Positions 1 to 7,406 of a stretch of DNA of 36,229 bases are shown here, in pieces. This stretch comes from a virus: positions 1-36,229 of the IMG/VR virus record IMGVR_UViG_3300005253_003518; one strand, 5' to 3'. The notes below the pieces were generated by a model, which was not told where the DNA came from, ran no database searches, and saw only the letters and a program-made list of their open reading frames with translations. Position 1 is the first letter of the stretch. Every line of letters begins with the position of its first letter. Made by a program: the position numbers and the translations under genes.

Positions 1-1077
1 CTATTGTTCTTTCTTTTTGATCTGCACGACCTTGGGTTTTCGGGTCCGCTCTTCTCCCCCAGACAGTATGCCAATCTGGTCGGCTGCACGCGTATAATGT
101 GCAATTTCTGACAGGCTAGCATGGCCAGTCCACGCACCGATCTGGTGGGTGGTTGCGCCTGTTTCGGCGAGGGCGGCCGCTCGTGCGGATCTCAGGCCGT
201 GCGCGGTGCAATGACCTGGCAGGCCGGCTTCGCTGGCAAGTCGGCTCATCCACTGAGATAGGCCTTTCACGCTGCGAGGTTTTCCTGAAGACGTCACTAT
301 CCATTGAATGCGATCGGAGGGTAGGCAAGCGAGAAAATACCCATGATCTTCAGCAAGGCCGCGGCACCAAGTGGGCAAGCTTGTGATAGGGCACGTCGCG
401 GGCCCGCCTGTCTTGACCTGGATAAATGACAGCCATCCATCCTGCACCATTTGGGTGCCGAGGCGCACTGCGTCGACGCACCGTGTGCCGGTCCAGTAAA
501 TCACCTCCATCGCTGTGCGCTCGGGCGTTCCGATGGGCCAATGTGTCCTGAAGGTCTTAATCTCGGATTCCGTCCATTGGTGGCGCGAAACCGTTACGCT
601 GTCCGGAGCGCGTACGTCGCGTGCGGGGTTTGTTTCGATTAGGCCATCATCGACAGCGAATTTCAGGATCGCCCGCCATGCCTTAAGCCTGTTCGACGCG
701 GCACCTGGTGTCAGGCTCCGGACGTCTTTGCGCACATGATCGGGGCGCAAATCCTTGAGCATGCCTGTGCCACGCTTCTGGCTGATCTGATCCACGATGA
801 GCCGCCGGACATTTCGGGTGCTTGGTGCGTTCTTCTTGAATGCGCCCGAACCTAAATAGGCCTCGCACAGCGTCGCGATCGATCCTGCCTTGTGCTTGCT
901 TTTGAATTTGGGCTCGACCTCTCCAGCTGCTGCGTAAGCCGCAAGGAATGCCGGGTGGTTTTCTGGCAGGTCGGGCAACGGAATAAGGGAAGATCCAACA
1001 CGTCGATAAATATATCGATTGCCGTTCGGCTTGGTTATGACCTTTATGCCCTTCAATCGCTGAATACCGCGTCGCAT
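1..1077 (-). CDS. int: Phage tyrosine integrase
   Basis: Site-specific recombinase that inserts and excises the prophage at attachment sites. The 358-aa length is normal for phage integrases. The C-terminal catalytic domain shows the family residues: Arg199 in WTGTRC, a likely Lys222, His293 and Arg296 in HGLR, His319 in WTGH and nucleophile Tyr328 in HYTR. The N-terminal part (about 60-155) fits a SAM-like core-binding domain. A GGGAG ribosome site lies 8 bases before this ATG. The start overlaps the end of the excisionase gene by 25 bases, so the two are probably translationally coupled. It is the last gene of the leftward operon. The stop codon is the first base triplet of the window, so the attachment site must lie outside. 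Confidence 0.97.
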   Translation of the reverse strand: MRRGIQRLKGIKVITKPNGNRYIYRRVGSSLIPLPDLPENHPAFLAAYAAAGEVEPKFKSKHKAGSIATLCEAYLGSGAFKKNAPSTRNVRRLIVDQISQKRGTGMLKDLRPDHVRKDVRSLTPGAASNRLKAWRAILKFAVDDGLIETNPARDVRAPDSVTVSRHQWTESEIKTFRTHWPIGTPERTAMEVIYWTGTRCVDAVRLGTQMVQDGWLSFIQVKTGGPATCPITSLPTWCRGLAEDHGYFLACLPSDRIQWIVTSSGKPRSVKGLSQWMSRLASEAGLPGHCTAHGLRSARAAALAETGATTHQIGAWTGHASLSEIAHYTRAADQIGILSGGEERTRKPKVVQIKKKEQ

Positions 1078-1274
1078 GTGTTTTCTCCCGTTTGGCCCTC
1101 ATAGGGCAGCGCGTCGACATAATCGTCAAGGTCGCGCTTGTCATAGAGACGCTTGGTGCCGTTCTCTTTTCGCGGGATAGGGAGAGTTCGAAGGGTGCTG
1201 GCTGACACGCCGATATAGTGTGCCGCCTGCGGTGCTGGCATCAGTCTTGGTGCGAAATCAAGAGTGACGGGCAT
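1053..1274 (-). CDS. xis: Excisionase-like MerR-type helix-turn-helix protein
   Basis: A 73-aa protein whose residues 12-60 look like the winged helix of MerR/excisionase (HTH_17) proteins: a short helix, an AAHYIGVSASTLR recognition segment and a RLYDKRDLDDYVDAL wing and helix. Such proteins bend DNA at attachment sites and steer the integrase toward excision. Its place directly upstream of, and overlapping, the integrase gene supports this role. The start follows the previous stop by 3 bases. The family call is firm; the recombination-directionality role is inferred from position. Confidence 0.85.
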   Translation of the reverse strand: MPVTLDFAPRLMPAPQAAHYIGVSASTLRTLPIPRKENGTKRLYDKRDLDDYVDALPYEGQTGENTCDAVFSD

Positions 1275-1277
1275 TGT

Positions 1278-1979
1278 TCAGGTGTCCTGCATCTGGTCGA
1301 TATTGCCCCGGTGAACGTCAAACGAGTACGCAACCAGCCATGGGTTAACGTCCCAAGCGTCAGGGCCGTGCAGGCTGTTCCAGAGCTTGTGAAACGCATC
1401 CACTGGTCCTTTCAGCGGCATCATTTCATGCTCCGTCCCGTTCGGTCCTTTGTGAATGTGCGGATCGTTTTCATCGAAAAATGGTCGGCACCCTTCGTCA
1501 ATTGCATCCGCCTCGATGATATCCTGCAACCGCTGCACCCGCGCATCCGTGACCGTCAGCGTTAGGCGGCTTGCCCAGCGTGGCATGTGCATACCCTGAC
1601 GGAAACGGCCCCACGCGGCTTGATTTGGCCAACCCCATGTCTGCTCTGAACCGTCTGCGCAATAATGGACTGGCTCCTCACCTCCCATCTGGCTCGGTGA
1701 GAGGTCATCGTAAATCAGGTCTGACTTCCAATGCTCCCGCACATAGAGACGATCCCTTGATTGGATCCGAAGCATGCCAAGCATTTTATCATGCTCATAG
1801 TCTTCCCAGACATGGTCAGCGCGTCGGAAGGTCCAGTCGTATCCTTTCGTGTCGGATACCCCGAACTGGAAGAAACCCTTATATCCCTTGATCTTCAGCA
1901 CTCGCCGCGTCTGCGTCTTGCGGCCGTCTAGTAAGGCGCGGACCATAGAGGCGCTGAACAGGATAGGTTTATCAGCCAT
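1278..1979 (-). CDS. ASCH-domain-like phage protein
   Basis: A 233-aa protein. Its N terminus (PILFSASMVRALLDGRKTQT, then RR) is a signature common in phage and prophage proteins usually annotated as ASCH-like or of unknown function. ASCH domains are beta-barrel folds related to PUA that are thought to bind RNA or modified nucleotides. Several Trp residues and a DAxDEG segment (about 158-164) fit that family. A GGAG ribosome site lies about 7 bases before the ATG. It sits in the leftward operon between an unknown gene and excisionase. The biochemical function in phage is not known. Confidence 0.7.
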   Translation of the reverse strand: MADKPILFSASMVRALLDGRKTQTRRVLKIKGYKGFFQFGVSDTKGYDWTFRRADHVWEDYEHDKMLGMLRIQSRDRLYVREHWKSDLIYDDLSPSQMGGEEPVHYCADGSEQTWGWPNQAAWGRFRQGMHMPRWASRLTLTVTDARVQRLQDIIEADAIDEGCRPFFDENDPHIHKGPNGTEHEMMPLKGPVDAFHKLWNSLHGPDAWDVNPWLVAYSFDVHRGNIDQMQDT

Positions 1980-1994
1980 CTTTCTACTCCAATA

Positions 1995-2279
1995 TCAGGC
2001 GCGACCGGCGCGCTCGTGGGCAGGTGCGGCGCGGCCATGCTTGTCGGGCCAAAGTGCATCTGCGCCTGTCTGCTGTTTTAGAATTCCCGACACCGCGTCA
2101 CGCATGAGCGCCATGAAGATCTGTTTCGCGCTTTCATCCTGAACAAAGGCCATCTGTATCGAGCCCAAAAAGATTGCGTCTTTCATCGTGTTGGGCAGTG
2201 CGTAGTATGCGACCCAAAGGTCACCCTCGACACGCATGGCGAGGCGTCCGATTTGGGTTTTGTCATTTGATTTGGTCAT
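1995..2279 (-). CDS. Unknown phage protein
   Basis: A 94-aa protein with no domain I recognise. The start at 2279 is chosen because it makes an ATGA overlap with the stop of the upstream DUF5131 gene; a start six codons further upstream also exists. The sequence has a mixed alpha/beta look, with a central segment WVAYYALPNTMKDAIFLGSI and no signal peptide or membrane segment. Close coupling to its neighbours says it belongs to the leftward early operon. No function can be assigned. Confidence 0.7.
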   Translation of the reverse strand: MTKSNDKTQIGRLAMRVEGDLWVAYYALPNTMKDAIFLGSIQMAFVQDESAKQIFMALMRDAVSGILKQQTGADALWPDKHGRAAPAHERAGRA

Positions 2280-3205
2280 GTCGGCACCCCGTCCCACGTC
2301 CTGCCATCCAGCAGGCGACCGGCAGCTTTCTTGCCGATCTTGAAAACAGCACGATCAGTCTCGTTTCCTGCGGGATCGAACGGTGCAAATTCGCCCCATT
2401 GCTTGAAAAGAAACGGTGTGCCAGATGCCTCGCATTGGTCGCGCAGGCTGCGGATCCAGTCGGGATGCGTCGGGCGCGCGTGGTGGCCGCTCTCGCCGCC
2501 GACGATCACCCAGTCGATCGCCACGTCGCGCCAAGGGCCGTCGCCTGATAAGGACGGACCTTCACCGAACAACGTGTAATAGTCGCCGGTCGTCAGGCAA
2601 TCAAACGTCCAGCCGTCGTAATTTTCACCCCAGTTTTTGGGGCTAACAATGCGATCAAGCCGAACCGGCCCCAGCAGAGGCTCCATTGAAAGGCCAACCC
2701 ACGAAATTCCAAGCTTTGCCTTCAGGTCTAACAGCTTCGGAATATCCCGATCGGCTTCGGCTTGATTAACGACTGTGATCATCAGCCCGATATGCCGTGG
2801 CCAGTGCATTGCCCACGATTGTGGGATCATCTGAAACACGTTGCCGACGCGCTTTGTCAGCAGCTGTGGCCGGGTGTCGGTTGCCTGCTCTAATGCGCTG
2901 AAAGCTTCCAACCGCCACGCTTTGTCAACGGCATTGTCGAAGATGTCCGACAGACTAGAGCAGAACACGCGCGGCCAATGACCGTTCTCTTCGTGGAACT
3001 TCTCAGCACCCCGATTGATTTTGTGCAGTTTGGCAATGCCGCCTTTGACGTATCGTCTCGGCTTGCCTGGTCCCCAGTTATCGCCGTGAAAGCGCTGGTT
3101 GCGCGCCTCGGCATAACAGTGGTCGCATCCTGGTCCCACCTTCTGACAGCCTTCCCAAAAGTTAACCGTGAAGTCTGTCCATTCAATTTTAGTTTGCTGG
3201 GTCAT
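2276..3205 (-). CDS. DUF5131 / phage Gp37-Gp68 family protein
   Basis: A 309-aa protein that opens with the family signature KIEWTDFTVNFWEGC, then Cys27 and Cys30 in GCDHCYAE. The Cys20-x6-Cys27-x2-Cys30 pattern resembles iron-sulfur or radical-SAM-type cysteine motifs. An FCSSLSDIFD segment follows further on. This family is widespread in actinobacteriophages and proteobacterial prophages and is mostly unstudied. Both ends overlap neighbours by 4 bases (ATGA), so it is coupled to the ParB-like gene before it and the small gene after it. A metal-dependent enzymatic role is only an inference from the cysteines. Confidence 0.85.
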   Translation of the reverse strand: MTQQTKIEWTDFTVNFWEGCQKVGPGCDHCYAEARNQRFHGDNWGPGKPRRYVKGGIAKLHKINRGAEKFHEENGHWPRVFCSSLSDIFDNAVDKAWRLEAFSALEQATDTRPQLLTKRVGNVFQMIPQSWAMHWPRHIGLMITVVNQAEADRDIPKLLDLKAKLGISWVGLSMEPLLGPVRLDRIVSPKNWGENYDGWTFDCLTTGDYYTLFGEGPSLSGDGPWRDVAIDWVIVGGESGHHARPTHPDWIRSLRDQCEASGTPFLFKQWGEFAPFDPAGNETDRAVFKIGKKAAGRLLDGRTWDGVPT

Positions 3206-5034
3206 GCCGCATCCCCCGCGATTTCATCGGGCAACCAGGCGTCGATCGCGGCGATCTGGTCGCGGGTCAATAGCAGGGCTTCTTGTGTCGATGCGTCGTT
3301 GAATAATGCTTCAAGTTCTTTGGTCTTTTCGCCCTTCTTGAGATTTCCGAACCGCTGCATCTCACTGTCGTCTTCGCCGTCTTGAATAACCAGCTTGCGC
3401 CAGATGCTGTCCAGCAGCTCAGCGCGGCAGGCCTTGAAGAAATTATCGGCTGACGGTGTCCAGATCGAGCGGGGGCTAACGCCGAGCTTGGTCATAAGGG
3501 CAAGGTTAATTTGGCTGCCGAAAGGCGCATTCATCGTGCGGACCAGTGCCTGTGACAGGACGGTGTTGCGGTGTTTCTTGCCCATGTCCTGAAACGTCTG
3601 GAAGGCCGCTTCGACATCACCGCCAAGATCGTTGATGCCACTTTTCAGGCGGGCGTCGAGATGCACATTGTCGACACTGCCGGGCGGCGTGTTTTGATCG
3701 GACACAGTGACATTGAAGGGGCCGGAATAACTGTAGATATCGTGGGACAGCTGGAAGGCTAGCAGATCCAGCGCCAGTTCTGGGTGCTTGAGCATTTCGG
3801 TCTGAAACGCGGCGCGCTGGATGATGCGCAGATCAGCGATGCCGGTCTGTGTCACCGGCGGCTTCGGTGCCACTGGAGAGGCGCTGTCGCCAGCGCCCGC
3901 AGCATTGCGGTTCTCCCGTTCCATGTAGGGGCGGCTTACCTCGATCGTTCCTTTATGCTCCACGTTAATGAACAGCGTGGCTTCGGCATATTCGTTTGCG
4001 TCGAAGTCCCCCAGCATGCGCTCTTCTAGCGCATCGATCTCGGCCAATTCCGCCTCGGAAAAGATCTCGTCGCCACCTTTTTCCATAAGACGATCATAAC
4101 GGGCTTGATCGGCTTCAGGCAGATCGACTGGATCGCGGTAAAGCTGCTGCATGCCATCAAAATGCTGATAGCCTACATAGCTCTCAAAGATCGGGATCAC
4201 ACGGGCAACACCCGCGCTTGCTTGCAGATCCTCAGCCTTCTTTGTCAACTTGGCTTTGAATAGCGTATCAATCAAATCAGCGTTGTGCAGGCGGGATTGG
4301 TCGGAGAATAGATCTTCGTCCAGTGTGCCGCCTTCTGCCAGATAGAGGACGAGACCGATGAAAATTACGCGTCGATCGTCAGACGGCACGTTGCCCTCCA
4401 TAAGCTGGCGGCGTAATTGGCTGGCGTTAAAGTTTCGGTCGGTGGCAAGCATCAAGGCATCTTGTTGTCGATCAGGTGCGCCGACGAGTGTCAGCACCTG
4501 AGCAACGTCGAGGCTAATCAAGTTGCGGCGCAGCGCGTCGATCGAGGATGGTGACAGACTGGCCAGCTTAAGGCGTCGCATCACGTGGGTTCGCGTCTGG
4601 CCGAATGCAGCAGCGATCAATTCGGGAGTGTTGCCCTGGTCTGCCATTGCAGCATAGGCGCGGATTTCTTCGGCGGGGTGGAGCGGGCGTTGCGTGGCAC
4701 CTTCAGCACCAGCCCAGCTTCGCGCCATCGTTTCATCGGTCGTGACGTGGATGGGGATTGCATCAAAGTCGATCAGTGCGCCATTTTCCAGGGCTGTGCC
4801 GTCTTTTGTGAGCAGCTCCAATGCGCGTAGTCGCCGGCCGCCAGCGACCACGCCCAGACCTTCAGAGTTTTCAAGAACATTAAGGTTCTGCATGATCCCG
4901 TTGATTTCAAGAGACTTAGCGAGGGCGGCTATATCATCCGCATCGTGGTCTTGGCGGGGGTTCAGTGGTGAAAGGTGCAGCGCGCTAAGCGGCACGGTGC
5001 GCGTGGCTTGATTGAGCGGGGTTTGGTCATTCAT
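3202..5034 (-). CDS. ParB/RepB/Spo0J-family nuclease-like DNA-binding protein
   Basis: About 610 aa. The N-terminal third is a ParB domain with NPRQDHDADDIAALAKSL followed by the ParB box VVAGGRRLRAL. A helix-turn-helix follows (NTPELIAAAFGQTRTHVMRR). This order is that of plasmid and phage ParB-like proteins, which bind DNA and use CTP in the studied members. The C-terminal half is long and acidic and I do not recognise it. The start at 5034 is preferred over an upstream ATG at 5118, which would run through the stop region of the previous gene. No partner ParA ATPase is present, so plasmid-like partition is unlikely; a regulatory or DNA-processing role in the excision operon is possible. Confidence 0.85.
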   Translation of the reverse strand: MNDQTPLNQATRTVPLSALHLSPLNPRQDHDADDIAALAKSLEINGIMQNLNVLENSEGLGVVAGGRRLRALELLTKDGTALENGALIDFDAIPIHVTTDETMARSWAGAEGATQRPLHPAEEIRAYAAMADQGNTPELIAAAFGQTRTHVMRRLKLASLSPSSIDALRRNLISLDVAQVLTLVGAPDRQQDALMLATDRNFNASQLRRQLMEGNVPSDDRRVIFIGLVLYLAEGGTLDEDLFSDQSRLHNADLIDTLFKAKLTKKAEDLQASAGVARVIPIFESYVGYQHFDGMQQLYRDPVDLPEADQARYDRLMEKGGDEIFSEAELAEIDALEERMLGDFDANEYAEATLFINVEHKGTIEVSRPYMERENRNAAGAGDSASPVAPKPPVTQTGIADLRIIQRAAFQTEMLKHPELALDLLAFQLSHDIYSYSGPFNVTVSDQNTPPGSVDNVHLDARLKSGINDLGGDVEAAFQTFQDMGKKHRNTVLSQALVRTMNAPFGSQINLALMTKLGVSPRSIWTPSADNFFKACRAELLDSIWRKLVIQDGEDDSEMQRFGNLKKGEKTKELEALFNDASTQEALLLTRDQIAAIDAWLPDEIAGDAA

Positions 5035-5044
5035 GGCAGCGATC

Positions 5045-5320
5045 CTATCTCGGGGTTGCGATTTTGCCGGTCCACGCGTCGAAATCAGTGCGCAAGGCGG
5101 CAAGCTTGGTTTGGGCATTGGCGCTGGTGTTCAGCATCTTGCGACTGGGTATTTGGCAGCAGTCGCGCAGGTATTGGGCAGTTGCGCTGGTGGTGAACTG
5201 TTTACCGGGCAGCCCGCAGCGCATCGCCGCGAAGCGTTGGAACCGGGGGTCATTGCACAAAATGCCCGCTTGCTGCGCCGGTGGCATGTCCCCCAGCTTT
5301 TGACGGGACGGAGCGTTCAT
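5045..5320 (-). CDS. Unknown phage protein
   Basis: A 91-aa protein of mostly helical character, with two segments that look like short DNA- or protein-binding helices (QKLGDMPPAQQAGILC and AQYLRDCCQI). It ends 10 bases before the ParB-like gene and its ATG overlaps the stop of the preceding small gene (ATGA). It looks like a conserved Rhodobacteraceae phage protein, but I cannot name a family. Its position next to the ParB-like gene suggests a helper role, which is inference only. Confidence 0.7.
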   Translation of the reverse strand: MNAPSRQKLGDMPPAQQAGILCNDPRFQRFAAMRCGLPGKQFTTSATAQYLRDCCQIPSRKMLNTSANAQTKLAALRTDFDAWTGKIATPR

Positions 5321-5481
5321 TTCTGTCCCTCTAAGGACCGAAGGCCCGGGCAGTCTGGACGCGTTGTACCGTCAGGGCAGTTGCAATGCGGCCATTTCGG
5401 GCATTCGAATGTGATCGCCGTCGCCTGTGGGTTATTTGGCTTCGGGAAGAGTGCTTTGCGTAGTGACATGAGGACTGACAT
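5317..5481 (-). CDS. Small cysteine-rich protein
   Basis: A 54-aa protein with four clustered cysteines in ECPKWPHCNCPDGTTRPDC, a likely small zinc-binding knuckle. The start at 5481 follows an ACAGGA ribosome site; a longer reading from 5544 is open but would use an unlikely arginine-rich leader. It overlaps the next gene by 4 bases. No function is known. Confidence 0.6.
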   Translation of the reverse strand: MSVLMSLRKALFPKPNNPQATAITFECPKWPHCNCPDGTTRPDCPGLRSLEGQK

Positions 5482-5575
5482 GTTCCGATCCTGTATTGTC
5501 TGAAAAAGGCCGGCGGGTCTGGCCCGCCGGCAAGGGTGCGGCACCGGAGGAATTGTGCCGCAGCAGGTAACGGGT

Positions 5576-5989
5576 TCAGCGACTGCCAGATGGCAAAGAA
5601 GCTGGGTTCAGGATCAATGATCCCGTAATTTGATTGCCCCGATCGGGAAGTGCATTGGTGATTTCTTCGGCATGATTGCGGGGGATACCGCAGGGCGGGT
5701 AAACGCTGATGAAGCCGTCACCCTCGATCTCCGCGCCGGACGAATTCACCAGCTGCACTGTCGCAGCCATGCGCCAATTGCGTATTGCCAGCAGTTCGGA
5801 TGGTCCGATTGCGCAGATGCCATGCACGCAAATCTCGAACATATGGGGCTGGTCGTCATGCGGCCGGTCATACTTCCCGCCGTTTTCGATCACCTCATTC
5901 ATGAACGCGTCTTTCAGCGTTTCGGTGTCTCGCCCTGAAAGGTTATCGACAAAGGCGAAAAGGCGGTTGTGGAGCGCATCTATCACCAT
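5576..5989 (-). CDS. Unknown phage protein
   Basis: A 137-aa protein without a domain I recognise. The start at 5989 is chosen because it shares a base with the stop of the upstream gene (TGATG), the usual coupling in this operon; the frame is open further upstream but overlaps that gene wholly. The sequence is acidic, with a beta-rich middle part (ICAIGPSELLAIRNWRMAA). It lacks a signal peptide or membrane segment. It is the second gene of the leftward early operon. Confidence 0.65.
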   Translation of the reverse strand: MVIDALHNRLFAFVDNLSGRDTETLKDAFMNEVIENGGKYDRPHDDQPHMFEICVHGICAIGPSELLAIRNWRMAATVQLVNSSGAEIEGDGFISVYPPCGIPRNHAEEITNALPDRGNQITGSLILNPASLPSGSR

Positions 5990-6252
5990 CACGCAGCATC
6001 CGGTGGCAGGTCGTAACCCTTTCGTGCGGCAATCTGACGGACAACGCCGGGAATGCGAGCGCTGCGCGCAGCTGCAATACTGGGGCACTCCGGCCCAACG
6101 ACATAGCAGGGCGGGCCGATCCGGTTATAGTTGACGGTTTGGCCGCGTGCTGCTTTTAGTCGTTCCCAGTTGATCGCCAGCACGGCGGTATTGCGCAAGT
6201 GGTGCTGCGGATGGGTCACGACGTGGTGCGCTTGGGTGAGGGGTGTTTGCAT
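5989..6252 (-). CDS. Unknown protein, first gene of the leftward early operon
   Basis: An 87-aa basic protein. The ATG at 6252 is fixed by a strong AGGAGG ribosome site 7 bases upstream. It contains an INWERLKAARGQTVNYNRIG segment that might be a degenerate helix-turn-helix, though I am not sure. As the first gene after the repressor-controlled left promoter, it would be the first leftward product after induction. Its ribosome site lies inside a perfect 11-bp inverted repeat, which could control its translation. Confidence 0.65.
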   Translation of the reverse strand: MQTPLTQAHHVVTHPQHHLRNTAVLAINWERLKAARGQTVNYNRIGPPCYVVGPECPSIAAARSARIPGVVRQIAARKGYDLPPDAA

Positions 6253-6280
6253 ATCAGCCTCCTGTGAATGAGGCTGATAT
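6251..6280 (-). repeat. Perfect 11-bp inverted repeat covering a ribosome-binding site
   Basis: The arms ATATCAGCCTC (6251-6261) and GAGGCTGATAT (6270-6280) are perfect complements around an 8-base loop. In minus-strand RNA the 3' arm contains the GAGG of the ribosome site and reaches into the ATG of the gene starting at 6252, so the hairpin would block translation. The left promoter is predicted to start RNA near 6272, which would remove most of the 5' arm. Confidence 0.8.
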
Positions 6281-6306
6281 TTAATTGGGTAATAACCCAA
6301 TGTCAA
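6279..6306 (-). promoter_or_regulatory. Leftward early promoter (PL-like)
   Basis: On the minus strand a perfect -35 box TTGACA (6306-6301) is followed 16 bases later by TTAAAT (6284-6279), or 17 bases later by TAAATA. The spacer is almost entirely the operator at 6284-6301, so repressor binding would block polymerase. The predicted start of RNA is near 6272. It would drive the operon running from 6252 down to the integrase. Confidence 0.75.
6284..6301. promoter_or_regulatory. Repressor operator, left pair, copy 1
   Basis: The 18-mer ATTGGGTAATAACCCAAT is a dyad with perfect 7-base arms. It lies between the -35 and -10 boxes of the left promoter. Similar 18-mers occur at 6313, 7389 and 7413, giving the shared pattern AWTGGGWWATWRCCCAWT. 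Confidence 0.8.
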
Positions 6307-6312
6307 AGGCAT

Positions 6313-6330
6313 AATGGGATATTACCCAAT
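6313..6330. promoter_or_regulatory. Repressor operator, left pair, copy 2
   Basis: The 18-mer AATGGGATATTACCCAAT matches the other three operators closely. Its centre is 29 bp from copy 1. It lies just upstream of the left promoter's -35 box. Confidence 0.75.
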
Positions 6331-6373
6331 TTTGCCATGCTAAGGCGATGAATCGTTTCGGCAGGGCGCTTCT

Positions 6374-6898
6374 TTACTGTTCTTCGTTGCCGTCAGTTGT
6401 TCTGATCGCTGTACCTATGCATGTGGCAAGTATTGCGGTGCCCTTGTTGCCATAGTCTGAAAAATGGAGGCCGACGCCGATGACCATATTGGCACCTTTG
6501 CGGTAGGCTTGCTGCTGCAGGTCTTCGAACAATTCTTCTTTGATGTCTCCTATGGCTTTTTGGGTGGTTTTGCTCCGTCCGCCGACCACATCCCTCACGC
6601 CTGTCATCATGTCTTTGACAATATTCATCCCAGCAATGATTTCCGCTGAAACCAACCCCAGTCTAGCATTGATTTTTATGTCTAGGGCGGTTTCGGTAGT
6701 GAGTGTGATTGCTTTAGTATCCCGCTTTTGGCGTAGCGGGTCTGGGAGAGATTGTTTCGAAGGAAGAGAAGGAGTGGATTGTGTCGAAGAGGCATTTCTT
6801 CTCATGTGAGATCGTTCTTGCTGGCACTTTATGCAATATCCTCCGGTACTAAGCTCGGAAAATTCGACATCGGAATAGCACCCACGGCATACAGACAT
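6374..6898 (-). CDS. YbjQ-family (DUF74) protein with N-terminal zinc-ribbon-like motif
   Basis: A 174-aa protein. Residues about 62-168 match the YbjQ/UPF0145 family, small pentameric proteins once called heavy-metal binding: an ALDIKINARLGLVSAEIIAG opening, a KAIGDIKEELFEDLQQQA helix and a GANMVIGVGLHF strand. Residues 1-30 carry a CxxC...CxxC pair (Cys4, Cys7, Cys22, Cys25) typical of a zinc ribbon, joined by a Ser/Pro-rich linker (about 35-55). It is not a known phage replication or structural protein. It lies downstream of the repressor on the same strand, so it is probably expressed in the lysogen as a passenger gene. Its function is unknown. Confidence 0.8.
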   Translation of the reverse strand: MSVCRGCYSDVEFSELSTGGYCIKCQQERSHMRRNASSTQSTPSLPSKQSLPDPLRQKRDTKAITLTTETALDIKINARLGLVSAEIIAGMNIVKDMMTGVRDVVGGRSKTTQKAIGDIKEELFEDLQQQAYRKGANMVIGVGLHFSDYGNKGTAILATCIGTAIRTTDGNEEQ

Positions 6899-6991
6899 AT
6901 CTTGCCCTACAACTTTGTTCTGGTATCGTTCTCTTTATGGTAGATTCACCCAACGAACTGAACAGACTTTCACAACTAGATGAGCTGACTG

Positions 6992-7354
6992 CTAGCCAGG
7001 CTCTTCTTCTTCTATGGCATCTCGAGCTTCTGCCACCTGATGATCATAGATATCAGAGAGAATTGCATCTAGCGAAGCCTCAAGTATTGCCTGCTCTCGG
7101 GAAGAAAGCCGGGCTACTTTTTCAGCAAGAGTAGAACGGATTTGCGCCTCGCTTAGACCTAAAAACTCCTCAACTTTTTTACCAAAAACAGCTGCAACTC
7201 TGATCGCATCATCAACGGCCATGTTTTGGGACTTGCCGTATTTCAAGCTGTAGAGGGCGTCCTTAGACACCCCTGCACGAATGGCAATTTCTGTTACCTT
7301 CAGGTCCGATTGTTCAAGATGCTCAATAAAAGCTTGGGAGAAGGTTTTTTGCAT
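6992..7354 (-). CDS. Cro/CI-type phage repressor (XRE helix-turn-helix)
   Basis: A 120-aa protein with an XRE helix-turn-helix at residues 10-62: LKVTEIAIRAGVSKDALYSL followed by a KSQNMAVDDAIRVAAVFGKK helix pair. The C-terminal half is an acidic helical tail (SREQAILEASLDAILSDIYD), too short for a LexA-type self-cleaving domain. Induction therefore probably does not use classic RecA-stimulated cleavage of this protein. It is transcribed away from the right operators, and identical operators flank the other side of its transcription unit. This is the position of a CI-type lysogeny repressor. Binding of these operators is inferred. Confidence 0.88.
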   Translation of the reverse strand: MQKTFSQAFIEHLEQSDLKVTEIAIRAGVSKDALYSLKYGKSQNMAVDDAIRVAAVFGKKVEEFLGLSEAQIRSTLAEKVARLSSREQAILEASLDAILSDIYDHQVAEARDAIEEEEPG

Positions 7355-7388
7355 GGTGTTAGTTTACTTTTAAGGCTCGCCAAATTCG

Positions 7389-7406
7389 AATGGGAAATTG
7401 CCCATT
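7389..7406. promoter_or_regulatory. Repressor operator, right pair, copy 1
   Basis: The 18-mer AATGGGAAATTGCCCATT has 6-base arms AATGGG and CCCATT. It touches the -35 box of the right promoter and lies 35 bp upstream of the repressor ATG, so it may also autoregulate the repressor. Confidence 0.78.

Noticed and set aside
1-60. Possible attachment site next to the integrase
   Set aside because: The window starts at the integrase stop codon. Without flanking sequence and without a visible matching repeat at the other end, no attachment site can be supported.
6937-7134. 65-codon plus-strand frame opposite the repressor
   Set aside because: It lies antisense to a repressor with a clear helix-turn-helix and has no ribosome site or partner genes.
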